A stretch of DNA of 64,000 nt, taken from the NCBI RefSeq assembly GCF_000321225.1, contig NW_004452099.1, positions 86,435-150,434 on the forward strand. Direction: 5' to 3'. Positions 35,615 through 46,322 of this stretch are shown here, in pieces. Position numbers and translations under genes: made by a program. The notes below the pieces were generated by a model. That model worked only from the letters and a program-made list of their open reading frames with translations. It was not told where the DNA came from and ran no database searches. The DNA is from Odobenus rosmarus divergens (taxonomy: Eukaryota > Chordata > Mammalia > Carnivora > Odobenidae). How positions within the stretch are numbered: the stretch's first letter is position 1; every line of letters begins with the position of its first letter.

Positions 35615-36289
35615 TATATACTAATGCAATTGGTCTCGTATATGGATATTGTAACCTACAACTTTGGTGAAGTTGTTTATTAGTTTTAGTAGGCTTATTT
35701 TTTTTGGTATAGGGGAGTTGTTTCCTTACTGTATTCTGCATACAGAATGAAGTTGTCTGCAAATAAGAAGTTTCTTTCTTTCTTTCTAACACTAATGTCT
35801 TTCAATTCTTTTTTTTTTTCTTTGTTGAACTGAATAGAATTTTAAGTACAATGTTGAAGTGGGGAAAGAAAATATCTTTGCCTCGTTCCCTATTATAAGA
35901 GAAAGCATTTAATCTTTCACTAATTAGTATGCTATTATCTGTGAGCTTTTTGTAGATGCTCATTATCAGGTATCTTGAACATGTTTATGCTTAGTTCTTA
36001 GAAATCTTTGCTTATTCTAATATCTGGGCTTCTTTGAAACACTTTCTACCGACTGCTTCTTTGCTGCATGTAGATCACCTTTTATTCTTTTCCTGCATTC
36101 TCATATTTTGTTTAAAATCGAACATTTGAGATAATATAGCAACTATGGATTTACATATCCCCTAGGGTTGTTGTTGCTGCTTTTTGTGTGTTTGTGTCTT
36201 TTAGTGACTTTCCTTGTCTAACTCTCTAATGTCTGTCTCCACCACAGGGTACTCTGCTGATTTCTCTGCTTAGTTGTCTGTCTTCCATG

Positions 36290-36382
36290 TTTCTTCCTCC
36301 CCCCTCCTTCCTCATCCCATCATCTTTCCCTTCCTCCTTTCCTCCCTCTCTCCCTCCCTCCTTTTCTGCCTGCCTTTCTTTC
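36290..36382 (+). repeat. Polypyrimidine tract
   Basis: A run of nearly pure C/T with repeated tcctccctccc units and few purines, inside the L1-derived region. Confidence 0.9.
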
Positions 36383-36479
36383 ATCTTTATTTTTATGCCG
36401 GTTGCATCATGCCTGGGGCAGCACAGCTTGTAGTTAGCCAATGACTGATCAGAGATTGTGTTTAAATACTGTGAACCAG

Positions 36480-36699
36480 GGGCGCCTGGGTGGCTCAGCT
36501 GATTAAGTGACTGCCCTCAGCTCAGGTCATGATCCTGGAGTCCTGGGATCGAGTCCCGCATCTGGCTCCCGGCTCAGCGGGGAGCCTGCTTCTCCCTCTG
36601 ACCCTCTTCCCTCTCATGCTGTTTCTCTCTCTCTCTCCCTCTCTCTCTCAAATAAATACATAAAAATAAAATCTTTAATAACTAACTAAATAAATAAAT
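36480..36699 (+). mobile_element. Can-SINE
   Basis: Full-length, with a long A/T-rich tail (aataactaactaaataaataaataa). The TSD aaatactgtgaaccag at 36464-36479 / 36700-36715 is perfect over 16 bp. Confidence 0.97.
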
Positions 36700-36889
36700 A
36701 AATACTGTGAACCAGAAAGGTTTTCACCCATTTCTGATGGATCTGTGCATGGATTGGGGAATGCTTTCAAAGTTCAGGCTTTTTGCAAATCTGCACAAGC
36801 CTTAACTCTCTGCCAAGATCCTTCTTGTGTTAAAACTCTGCCCGCACAGGCTTCACATTCAGTCAGAGATATTTAGATAGCCAGGGCCC

Positions 36890-37317
36890 TGTGCTAGGCC
36901 AAATAATCTACCCAAAGATGCCCATAAGCTAATCCCATAGAACCTGTGAATACATGGTAAAAAGAACTTTGCAGATGTGATCAAGTTTAGAATATGGAGA
37001 TGGAGAGATTAGCTTGTATTGTATAGGTGGGTCTAATATCCTCACATAGGTCCTTGTAAGAGGGAAGCAGGAGGAACAGAGATTAGAGTGATACCACCAT
37101 GAGCCAAGGAATGCCAAGGTCCTTTAGAAGATGGAAGACCCAAGACGTAAATTTTCCCTGGAGCTTCCGGTAGGAACCAACCTGCCAACACACTGACTTT
37201 AGCCTAGTCAGGCCAGTTTTGGACTTCTGAACCCTAGAACTGTAAATTAAAAATTTGTGTTGTTTTAAGACCTATAGTTGTGGTACTTTGCTACAGCAGA
37301 AACAGAAAACTAACACA
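36890..37317 (+). mobile_element. Solo MLT1-type MaLR LTR
   Basis: It starts tgtgctaggccaaataat and ends ctaacaca, giving TG...CA ends. Internal landmarks include 'aactttgcagatgtgatcaagtt', 'gtccttgtaagaggg', 'catgagccaaggaatgcc', 'ggacttctgaaccctagaactgtaa' and 'ttgtgttgttttaag'. A 5-bp TSD ggccc flanks it (36885-36889 / 37318-37322), as expected for ERVL-MaLR. Confidence 0.93.
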
Positions 37318-37322
37318 GGCCC

Positions 37323-38041
37323 TTTGTGTTCTCTCCTCATAAGAGATTAATTTTCGTACCTTCAGATCATTAGACCAGTATGGCTGTCTCATTCCCTAGA
37401 TATCCCAGTATATTTCAGTCTAACTTGTCAGTCTTTGCTTGCACCAACCAGATAATAACCTCAAGATAGCTGTAACTTTGACCTTTCCTGTTTGTCACCA
37501 AGGTCTAATGTTTCTGATAATTCCTGAAGCATGGGGATTTTCTAGGCTTCATTCCAAATCAAGTCAGCCCCTTATGGCAGCAAAGCTGCTAGGCTTTAGG
37601 ACTTGTTCCTCCCTGTAAATAAATCTCCTAGTGACACTGAGGAGAATTAGGAACAGCTACAGGCCGACATGTCATAGACCCTCATTCTTCTAAATTGTGG
37701 TTCGATTTTTTCTTAAATAGGTGTTTCTCAACTTGTTATATGACTTTGGTTGATATCCACCGTCTTAAAATTGTTGATTTTAAAATAATATATCCAGTTT
37801 TATCCTTAACTGGAGAAAGACTTGCCCAATTTCTCACTCCTTCAACCCAGAGATCTTTGTTCCAATACCATTTTAGAGATTTGACAGCATGTTTTAATTT
37901 TTAATAATGTAAGTTCAACTTACTTTTCATATTTGTCATTATGTATTGGTTTTGGCAGACACATATTTATCTACATGAAGTTAATATAATTAAATTCTAT
38001 TCTGACTGTTGCGATGTAGATATGGGCATATTTTGGCTATA
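37323..38041. other. Probable continuation of old L1/HAL1-like antisense sequence
   Basis: No gene is recognised. The right flank of the solo LTR may continue the antisense L1 5'UTR, but I cannot define landmarks firmly. Confidence 0.35.
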
Positions 38042-38046
38042 GTAAT

Positions 38047-38368
38047 TGTCTTAGTCCATTTGGGCTTCGATAACACAATATCATAGACTCTTGGTCTATA
38101 AAAAACACATTTATTTTTCACAGTTCTGCAGGCTGGGAAGTCCAAAGGCACCCCAGATTTGGTATCTGGTGAAGACCTGTTGTAACCTCACATGGTGAAA
38201 GGAGCAAGGATTTCTCTAGAGCCTTTTTAAAAGGCACTAATCCCATTTGTCAGAGCTTCACCCTCACAGCTTAATCACCTCCCCAAACCCACTTCCAGAT
38301 ACCATCACGCTGGGGAGTAGGTTTCAGCATATGAATTTTAGATAGACACAAATGTTCAGTCTATAGCA
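38047..38368 (-). mobile_element. Solo MLT1-type MaLR LTR
   Basis: On the minus strand it starts tgctatagactgaac and ends aatggactaagaca. The plus strand shows 'cacagttctgcaggctgggaagtccaaaggcacc', 'acctcacatggtgaaagg' and 'ggcactaatcccattt'. A perfect 5-bp TSD gtaat flanks it (38042-38046 / 38369-38373). Confidence 0.94.
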
Positions 38369-38373
38369 GTAAT

Positions 38374-38728
38374 TAACAAATTGCCCTATATGCCCATTAG
38401 CTGAAACCTAATGCAGTTCCAATATATTTAAGTAAAATAAAGTCATCTCTCTTTCAAGGTAACAAATAGTTGAGCAAAATTTCTTACTGATTTTTTTGCT
38501 CAGTGTAATCCAGCTGCTTTTTCTGTGTATAGATTTATTAATAATATGGTCCATAGATATGCCATGTAGAGAATTAAAAATTAATGAAGAGTGATATTTT
38601 TAAATATTATGGAAATATAAATATGTGTTGTTTATTGTAGGAGAAGTTGTACTTTTAACTCTTCAAATGTATTACATTTGTTAAAGAACAGACATAGTTA
38701 GAAAAAGTTCTATCTTAGTAAAAACAAA
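38374..38728. other. Unassigned AT-rich DNA
   Basis: Nothing is recognised. Confidence 0.4.
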
Positions 38729-38740
38729 TTAGATTTTTTA

Positions 38741-38946
38741 TTTTTTTTATTTTTTTTTAAAGATTTTATTTATTTATTTGAGAGAGAGAGAATGAGAGAT
38801 AGAGAGCAGGAGAGGGAAGAGGGTCAGAGGGAGAAGCAGACTCCCTGCCGAGCAGGGAGCCCAATGTGGGACTCGATCCCGGGACTCCAGGATCATGACC
38901 TGAGCCGAAGGCAGTTGCTTAACCAACTGAGCCACCCAGGCGCCCC
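38741..38946 (-). mobile_element. Can-SINE, inner member of a tandem pair
   Basis: Complete minus-strand copy of the 'cctggagtcccggg' subtype with head ggggcgcctgggtggctcag. It sits directly in front of the tail of a second minus-strand SINE, probably inserted into that tail. Confidence 0.94.
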
Positions 38947-38953
38947 AAATAAA

Positions 38954-39140
38954 ATTTTTTTTAAAATATTTTATTTATTTATTTGTCAGAGAGAGAGAGA
39001 GAGGGAACACTAACAGGGGGAGCTTGTGCAGGAAGAGGCAGAAGCAGGTTAGAGCCTGATGCGGGACTCCATCCCAGGACCCTGGGATCATGACCTGAGC
39101 CGAATGAGGATGCTCAACGGACTGAGCCACCCAGGCATCC
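38954..39140 (-). mobile_element. Can-SINE, outer member of a tandem pair
   Basis: Minus-strand copy with head ggatgcctgggtggctcagtccg and an AAATAAATAAATAAAATATTTTAA tail. A shortened body (gcaggttagagcctgatgcggg) lacks the usual 'ctccctgctgagcagg'. The flanking ttagattttt (38729) and ttggattttt (39141) are the probable TSD for the pair. Confidence 0.92.
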
Positions 39141-39152
39141 TTGGATTTTTAT

Positions 39153-40063
39153 AATTAAGACCCTGAGAACTTTAGAAAAAGAGTTGAAGACTTACTTGAC
39201 ATATAAGAAGAGAAACCATATAATGGTCAAACTGTGAGATTAAGGAAGAGAGAGCAGAATGAAAAATATTTAACATCAAGAAGCTTATATTTTTGTCATC
39301 AAATTTTCCTGTAAAAATGTAGGAGTGGACCCCCTTTTTTTGTATGTATACCCTTTACCTAGGTTAAATTATTTAACCACATGGTTTTAACATCAATGTA
39401 ATATTGGTTCCTAAATTAGTTTCCATCCCACATTTTTTGATTTTTTAAACAAACTGTCAAGGTCATTCATGTATATAGATGCCTATGGTAATATTCTTTG
39501 ATGAAACTAACTACAGTCAAACTGTTTATCCAGTCTGCACCATCCAGTGAATGTATTGGATGCATCGGCATAGTGTCCTTCAATCATTGCTGCTTGGGCC
39601 AGTTGTCACCCTGCACAGAACAAAACATACACCCTCGTATCCTGGACACAAAGTAACATACTTTATGTTTGGGATGCAAGAGCTACTACTGCATGCCAGA
39701 CCTCGGACTCCTGATAAAATTTAACCTGTTCGTCTCATGATGAGTGAATATACATTGCATATAACATTGCCCCCAACCAAATCTAGAAGGCAGACTATGT
39801 TGGATTTTTGCTCTCTTGGGACTATAAATGATATCTCTGCTGATTGTTTTTTGTTCTTTTGGGATTTTTTGTTGTTGTTTTGTTTTGTTTTGTTTTTTGG
39901 TACAGTGTTGCTGATCCAAACCAGCTGGTCAATTTCTGTCACATAAATATGATTACCAAAACTAATCTCTTGTTACCTGATCGGTTTCTCAAACATTTGC
40001 AGTCTGATATGGTATGCCTAAGTCACAAAAACCTCTCAACAATGGGCTAATAGTCAAGATATG
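39153..40063. other. Unassigned DNA
   Basis: No gene is recognised. A (GTTTT)n run lies at 39871-39898. The segment at 39520-39740 has LTR-like composition but no firm landmark. Confidence 0.35.
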
Positions 40064-40101
40064 ACTCTTTCTCTCTCAAATAAATAAATATTTAAAAAAA
40101 T
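40064..40101 (+). mobile_element. Can-SINE tail-like fragment
   Basis: The string 'ctttctctctcaaataaataaatatttaaaaaaa' matches only the last 35 or so bases of a Can-SINE. It could be a severely 5'-truncated insertion or a chance low-complexity match. Confidence 0.4.
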
Positions 40102-40239
40102 GGTAAAGAAATAATTCTTCCTGTTGAAAATAAGACATCTGCCTCCCTTTACTTAGAGCATCTACATAGAAGACTTGTAATTGCAAGTTCTTTCTCTATC
40201 TCTTTGAAATGTTTATAAATCTTTTCAAAAGCTAAATAG

Positions 40240-40710
40240 GACTCTTGCCCACTTTAAGACTCCAGTATGTCTTTCTCTAGAATCTGGTTTCCATCTTTTT
40301 GAAATGCAATCAGCAAAGAAGATGAGTCCCTATCTCCCAATTTCTGTGGAGGGCAGGAGCCTATCTCCAGGTGCCTTGGTCCAAGTTGCAAAACCACTTC
40401 CTGCCATCAAAATATAAATTCATTTTTTTCCTTGGGATAAAGTCAGCTGGCTAATACAAATGATCATCCTAATTACCAAGTGGATTTAGAATGAGCAATG
40501 TGTGATAAATGGTGCTGTCAAGTCTTCTTATATATCCATTCTCAAGATCAACAACTGGTCATCAAGTAAGTGGACTTGTATCTTCTATAAAAGGGTGAGA
40601 TTTATTTGTCTTTGCAATTTCTTTGTGGTTTGCCTGTGATATACATCCCACTCTGGTTTAATACTTATTCAACAATAAAACTATTTTCTTTCTCTTCTAC
40701 CTTTAAGGAG
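40240..40710 (+). mobile_element. ERV-like LTR (family not assigned)
   Basis: LTR-like layout: 'gcaggagcctatctccaggtgccttggtccaagttgcaaaaccacttcctgcc', a TATA-like ctataaaaggg at 40583, and AATAAAA at 40673 followed by a T/C-rich U5-like segment ending near 'ggagaggttttctagtttgg'. No TSD or coding remnants were found; edges are approximate. Confidence 0.5.
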
Positions 40711-41462
40711 AGGTTTTCTAGTTTGGAAGGAGGTTATAATTTTTATTATATTTACCCAATAATGGAGATCAAAATCCTGGCACCCAGGGAAGAGGGAACA
40801 TGTTATGTATGTCCTAGGTGCTAAGGGGAAGGAGTGACATTAATTACCTCTTTATTTCAGAACAGCTCCTGGACCCTTCCTCACAAAGGAAAACAGTCTG
40901 GTGTGGCTCTCTCAAACCATTACAAGCATCTTAAATTTAATGGAGTGCTGGCCTGTTGTTCTTTCCATTTGGCTTTGACAATGATTTGCTCACTATTCCT
41001 CGGAACTTTATCAAGAAATCTTCTGGAAACAGCAGCAAACTCTGCCCCTCTCAAACAAGGCACTTGTCAATACCACAGGTGTCTTCCCTACCCGTTTCTT
41101 TGTCAGTCTGTTTCTCAGTCACTTTGTGGGATAGGTGAATACCCTTTAACTAGTGGCATGGACATACAGGGCAAATTCGTCTGATTGAAATTAGGCAGAT
41201 CTAAATATAAGAAACAGACTCAGTAGTTTAAAGGAAACTGTGACTCCTAAGACTCACCAGCAGTTAGGAAGCCACACTGTATATATTGACATTCTATGCC
41301 CCCCAGCTGATATAGATCTAATTGTGTGTCCCCATGAGTTATAATTAACTACATGTTTCCAGTGGCATGATAAATATACATGGAACTCTAACCTGTGTTG
41401 AAGCCAGGTGCTAACTTGCCTCCTCCTCAAAACACCAGGACTCACACTTTAGAGATAACCAT
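40711..41462. other. Unassigned DNA
   Basis: The sequence is GC-richer and less repetitive than its surroundings. It contains open frames of 60-116 codons (for example 40834-41184) with no family I recognise. It could be unique DNA or internal sequence of the adjacent LTR element. Confidence 0.4.
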
Positions 41463-41479
41463 AAGAAAACGTAAGTGTT

Positions 41480-41636
41480 GCATGGAGCACTGGGTGTTAT
41501 ACGCAAACAATGAATCATGGAACACTACATCAAAAATTAATGATGTAATAATGTATGGTGACTAACATAACATAATAAAAAAAATTAATAAAAAAATAAA
41601 AAATAAAAACCACATGCATTAGGGAAAAAAAGGAAA
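41480..41636 (+). mobile_element. Young carnivoran L1, extreme 5' truncation (157 bp)
   Basis: Only the terminal module is present: 'gcatggagcactgggtgttatacgcaaacaatgaatcatgg...cataataaaaaaaa' with a long A-rich tail. The 17-bp TSD aagaaaacgtaagtgtt at 41463-41479 / 41637-41653 is perfect, so both ends are exact. Confidence 0.97.
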
Positions 41637-41653
41637 AAGAAAACGTAAGTGTT

Positions 41654-42984
41654 TAAGAAAACCAGTGGATCATGTAACCCTTGGGTTATAATGACATCAT
41701 CATCATCTTTGGTCTACAACCAAAGAGTCTTCTGTATTCTTCCAGCATTAACCTAATGGTTGCAAGTTTACTTTTTGGATTGAAGTATGGCAAAGCTCAG
41801 ATGTTTCACAATTTCCACCAACTATCTGATGGTAAGCTTAGAAATAAGTGTTTTTTTGAGGAAAATTTTAAATGCCATATTGAAATATTATATTCTATTA
41901 CTTAGCAAAACATCACCGCCTATTTCTGAATGGGAAACAATCAACCTTAAGTTCTGCCTTCAGACGATTTATGTAGTAATGGTAACTAGAAGGATGTGGA
42001 AGTAAATGAGTCTTGCATCATGGATAACTCCTAGGAGACATTTGCTATTACCCAGGGTAGAGTGAAAAGTGGTCAGTATAAACATTTGTCTTGGGATGGG
42101 CTCCTCCTACATTTACTTTACCTTTCGTTATGCTACATACAACACAATTTAATAAACTGATAATTGATATTGAATTGATGTCTTAGCTGGCTTATTCATA
42201 TTTAGTTTAAATTCCTAATAAAAGATGATGGCTCTTTATATACATTAGAATGATATAGTGTATTTAATTAAATTAAAACATTTGATCACAAAATAAAAAT
42301 ATATTGTTTGGTGGAGTGAGATCTATATTTGCTGTTTTGAATTTTTTGTGTCCCTTGGGATAAATTTATACTATCAGATAAACAGTGATTTTATTTGTTT
42401 GTTTCAGTTGGACATTAATTTTATTAAGTTCAAATGATGTCTAAGTATTCAAAAACATGACAACTATGCCCAAACTAACAAATCATTGCAATTAGTCACA
42501 GAAAAAAACAAAACAAAACAAAACACATATATTTTAATGTCTGTAAGTAGTGACCTAGTTTCAACTTACTGGCAAGAGGAATAAAATAAAACGTGTTTTG
42601 TGTGAGAAGAACTGAGCACATCAAAAATAGATAAAATACAGCTTTGATTAAAGAATAAGAAACTTTAGTAGCAATAATAATATCTATGGAATGAGTAATT
42701 TAATTATCTTTCATGTTTTGAACTACATGAAAAATATTTTATACATCAGTAAAAATATACCAAAATTCCTAATGTTTTTATATTATTTTTAAGAATGATT
42801 TTACTAGACTTTTGGAAAAGTAGTTCAATTGAGTACTTGTAAGTATATTTTTGCTCCTTAAATTCTATGTATTTTTAATTATAAAATATAATGCTTTTTA
42901 CTCCCTAACATATAGTGTTGAATGGCACGCATCATATTTGTAAAAACAAAATAAGTAAACTAGGAATAGAAGGGTACTTTCTCA
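41654..42984. other. Unassigned AT-rich DNA
   Basis: No gene is recognised. An (AAAAC)n run lies at 42507-42526. Confidence 0.4.
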
Positions 42985-45174
42985 ACTCGATGAAGACTAT
43001 CTACACAAAAAACCCTCCATTTAACACCCTACTTAATGTAAGAAACTAAAAGCTTTCTCACTAAGATGAAGTACAAGACAAGGATTCTACTCTGCTCGTT
43101 TTCAACAACAAACTGAAAGTCCTTCCAAATGCAGTAAGGTAACAAAAGGAAATAAATGTTATACAGATTGGGTATAAAGAACTACAACTGTCTTTGTTCA
43201 CAGATGACACAATGTCTATGCAGAAAATCAGAAGAAAAAAAAAACCTCCATGAACAAAAAAGTGATTATACTAAGTTTGCAGGATATAAGGTTAATATTT
43301 AAAATTCAATCATCTTCCCATATGAGCAATGAACAAGTGGAATTTGAAATTAAAGCACAATATTATTTAAGAAAAATGAACACAATACTATTTATATTAG
43401 CATACCCCAAAATGAAATAAGTATAAATTTAACAAAATATGTACAAAATCTATGTAAGGAAAATTACAAAATTCTGATGAACAAAATCAAAGAACTAAAT
43501 GAAGGTGAGATATCCCAGTTCAGGAATAGGAAAACTCAATATTGTCAAGATGTAAGTTCTTTCCAACTTTATCTATAGATTCAATGTAATCCAAATCAAA
43601 ATCCCAGCATGTTATTTTATGAATATCAACAAACTGATTTTAAATAAAGTAAGAGGATTCATTTAACCCAGATTCAGGAGTTACTATAAAGTTACAATAC
43701 TCAAGACAGTATGATATTGGTGAAAGAGTAAGCACAGAGATCAATGGAACAGAATAGAGGATCCCAAAATAGATTCCCATAAATATAACCAACTGATCTT
43801 CGACAAAGAAGGAAAGTCAATATAATGGAGCAAAGATATTCTCCTGAACAAATGGTTCTAGAACAACCTTAGGAAAAAACCTAGGTGCCCTTGAGTATGA
43901 CAATGACTTTTACATAGAACACCAAAGACATGATCCATAAAAGTAATAATTGATAAAACGGACTCCATTAAAATTAAAAACTTCTCTGCAGAAAATAATA
44001 ATAAAGTCAAAAAAAATAAGACAGGCCACAGACTGGGAGAAAATATTTGCAAAAGACACAATAAAGGACTGTTATCCAACATATATTAAAAAAACAAACT
44101 GTTGGAACTCAACCATAAAAAAGCAAACAACCTGGGGCGCCTGGGTGGCTCAGTCGTTAAGTGTCTGCCTTCGGCTCAGGTCCTGATCCTAGGGTCCTGG
44201 GATCGAGCCCCGCATCGGGCTCCCTGCTCCGCAGGGAAGCCTGCTTCTCCCTCTCCAACTCCCCCTGCTTGTGTTCCCTTTCTATGTCTCTCTCTGTCAA
44301 ATAAATAAATAAAATCTTAAAAAAAAAAGCAAACAACCCAATTAAAAGGTGGGAGAAAGGCCTTAATAATAGACACCTCTTCAAAGAAGATATATAAATG
44401 ACAAATAAGCATATGAAAAGATGCCCAACATCATACGTCATCCAGGAAATGCATAACACCACAATGAGATACCCTTACGTGTCTATTAGAATAGTCAAAA
44501 TTTGAAAAACCTACAAAAACAAATACTAGTAAGGATGTGGAGTAATGGAAACATTGCTGGTGGGAATGAAAAATAGTACAGCCACCTTGAAAGACAGTTT
44601 GGCAGTTTCTTACAAAACTAAACATACTCCTTATCCTGTGATCCAGTAATTGTGCTCCTTGATATTTACCTAAAGCAGTAGAAAACAGGTTTATATAAAA
44701 AACTGCACACTGATATACATATAGTAGATTTAACCATAATTACTAAAACTTGACAGCAACCAAAGCTGTCCTTCTGTAGTTGAATGGATAAATGGTGGTC
44801 CATCTAGACAAAATAATGGTATTCAGTGCTAAAAATAAATGGCACAAGCCACAAAAGACATGAAGCAACCTTAGCTGCATCTGAAGAATTCAAAGGAGCC
44901 GATCTGAAAAGGTTCCATACTACATGATTCCAACTATATGATATTTTAAAACGGCAACGCTCTGGAGAAAATAAAAATAGCAATGTTTGCCCACTCTACT
45001 GTATACTACACACTTTAGCTTCATCAATTATAGCAAATGTAACACTCCAGTGTGAAATGTTAATAATGGGGAAGATTCTACTAAAGACCAGGAAGGGAGT
45101 ATATGGGAAATATCTATGGACTTTCCTCTCAGATTTGTTGTAAACCTAAAATGTGCTCTAAAAAATCAAGTCTT
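42985..45174 (+). mobile_element. Old L1 (L1M type), ORF2 C-terminal half and 3'UTR, split by a Can-SINE
   Basis: ORF2 landmarks are in order though full of stops: 'aactgtctttgttcacagatgacac' (catalytic-block region) at 43185, 'ttgcaggatataaggttaat' at 43278, 'caaaatagattcccataaatataaccaactgatcttcgacaaagaagg' at 43765, 'gactgggagaaaatatttgcaaaagacac' at 44031, 'gcaaacaacccaattaaaaggtggg' and 'gctggtgggaatgaaaaatagtacagcca' at 44557. The 3'UTR ends '...gaaatatctatggactttcctctcag...gtgctctaaaaaatcaagtctt'. Confidence 0.92.
44133..44322 (+). mobile_element. Can-SINE inside the old L1
   Basis: Full-length 'ctccccctgcttgtgttccc' subtype. The TSD aaaaaagcaaacaacc at 44117-44132 / 44323-44338 is perfect over 16 bp. 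Confidence 0.97.
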
Positions 45175-45384
45175 GGAGTGCCTGAGTGGCTCAGTTGGTT
45201 AAGCGACTAACTTCGCCTCAGGTCATGATCTCAGGGTCCTGGGATCTAGCACCACATGGGGCTCCCTGCTCAGTGGGGAGTCTGCTTATCTCCCTCCCTC
45301 TGCCCTTCCCTTCTTCGCTTATGCACACTCATCCACTCTCGCTCTCTCCCACTCTCAAATAAATAAATAAGATATTTAAAAAAC
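45175..45384 (+). mobile_element. Can-SINE at the 3' end of the old L1
   Basis: Head ggagtgcctgagtggctcagttgg, body and an AAATAAATAAATAAGATATTTAAAAAA tail. No TSD lies directly after the tail. A possible match (aagtctt after an A-rich run) lies 130 bp further on at about 45518. Confidence 0.93.
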
Positions 45385-45640
45385 AGAATAGGATATATTG
45401 AGGGACATGGTCCAGAAACTTAGCTGTCTCTAAGCACCTAAATGAAAGATGAGACTCCCTTTGATAGGCTCTGTAATAGTCATATGCATTTAAATACATA
45501 AATAATAAATAAATAAAGTCTTAGGGGAAAAATCATTTCTCACTAAAAGAAATAAATTCAAAAATAACCTACTTAATCATAAGATGATTGATATTTACAA
45601 GGCTTGGTACCTCACATTAAGTCTCTACTTACTATCTCCT
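45385..45640. other. Sequence between SINE and L2, possibly co-inserted
   Basis: 45385-45512 ends in an A-rich run (aataataaataaataaa) followed by gtctta. See the finding on possible 3' transduction. The remainder is unassigned. Confidence 0.35.
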
Positions 45641-45830
45641 CAGAGAGGATGATAATAATTTTCATGTCTCTAGTGTTTACCCAATCTCCACCAGCAGAAT
45701 ATAAACTTGGTGTGTGTATGTCTTTCTGTGTGTAGGAATCATGTATATGACTGCCTTTTTGTATCAGAAATAGTACTTAATAGCCCTCAACAATGATTCG
45801 TGTTTGAATCATTAAACTGAAAGTTTTTTG
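45640..45830 (+). mobile_element. L2 LINE 3' end, degraded
   Basis: Landmarks: 'ccagcagaatataaacttggtgtgtgtatgtcttt', 'agtacttaatagccctcaacaatgattcgtgtttgaatcatt'. These correspond to the L2 3' end ('...gtaagctccttg...agtaggtgctcaataaatgtttgttgaatgaat'). Confidence 0.7.
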
Positions 45831-46306
45831 CAAACCAGGAAAAAGAAAAGAAACAAAACTTGCCTAATTGATAGGGCATCTACAAAAAACGAAATAGGCA
45901 AACATTGTAAAACATGGCATTCAACTGAAAGTATCAAAATAATCACTTCTAAATTTAGAAACAAGAACAAAATGTAGTGCTTCAATTAATAATACTAGAG
46001 ATCTCTGCTACAACATTAAAAGACAGAAAATAATTATAATTTTTGAAGATTAAAAATATAACTGTCATTTTAATGGATATGTTTAAAGGTAGCATAGGAA
46101 GCCATAGAAATATAATAATAATATTTAATAATATTATTAAAATGAATAAGATATTTTAGCAACATTATGGTTAAAATAATATAAAATTTTAATTGCATTT
46201 CTACTTATAAGAGTTTAAAATGAAATGAAAAAGATTCTAACAATAGCAACACAAAATACAGATAATTGAGAAAGCGCTCATTAAGCTTTCATTTTTAACT
46301 TTCATT
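45831..46306. other. Unassigned AT-rich DNA
   Basis: Nothing is recognised. A (TAA)-rich patch lies near 46113-46145. Confidence 0.4.
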
Positions 46307-46322
46307 AAAAGTATACAATATA

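Larger units (their letters stand above)
34160..36000 (-). mobile_element. Old L1 ORF2 region, antisense, host of nested insertions
   Basis: The plus strand carries antisense ORF2 landmarks: 'gctttatagtaacttctgaaatcaggaagt' at 34229, 'ttctgctggaattttgtaggga' at 34361, 'ttctctattctatttattta', then after two insertions 'attgtaacctacaactttggtgaagttgtttattagttttag' at 35648 and 'agtacaatgttgaagtggggaaagaaaatatctttgcctcgttcc' at 35844. The sequence resumes in register after a hAT element (34482-34891) and a Tigger element (35055-35614). Confidence 0.88.
36001..36884 (-). mobile_element. HAL1/L1M 5'UTR-like sequence, antisense
   Basis: The plus strand has 'ctaatatctgggcttctttg', 'ttgtttaaaatcgaacatttgagataatatagcaactatgg', 'agggttgttgttgctgctttttg' and 'gtgactttcc', which follow the remembered antisense order of HAL1/L1M 5' sequence. 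It is interrupted by a Can-SINE. It may be a separate element from the ORF2 piece to its left, because ORF1 and the ORF2 N-terminus are missing between them. Confidence 0.6.

Noticed and set aside
40834..41184. Open frame of 116 codons preceded by a splice-acceptor-like tract at 40847-40860 (ctctttatttcag)
   Set aside because: Such a tract occurs often by chance. No donor, no partner exon and no protein family were recognised.
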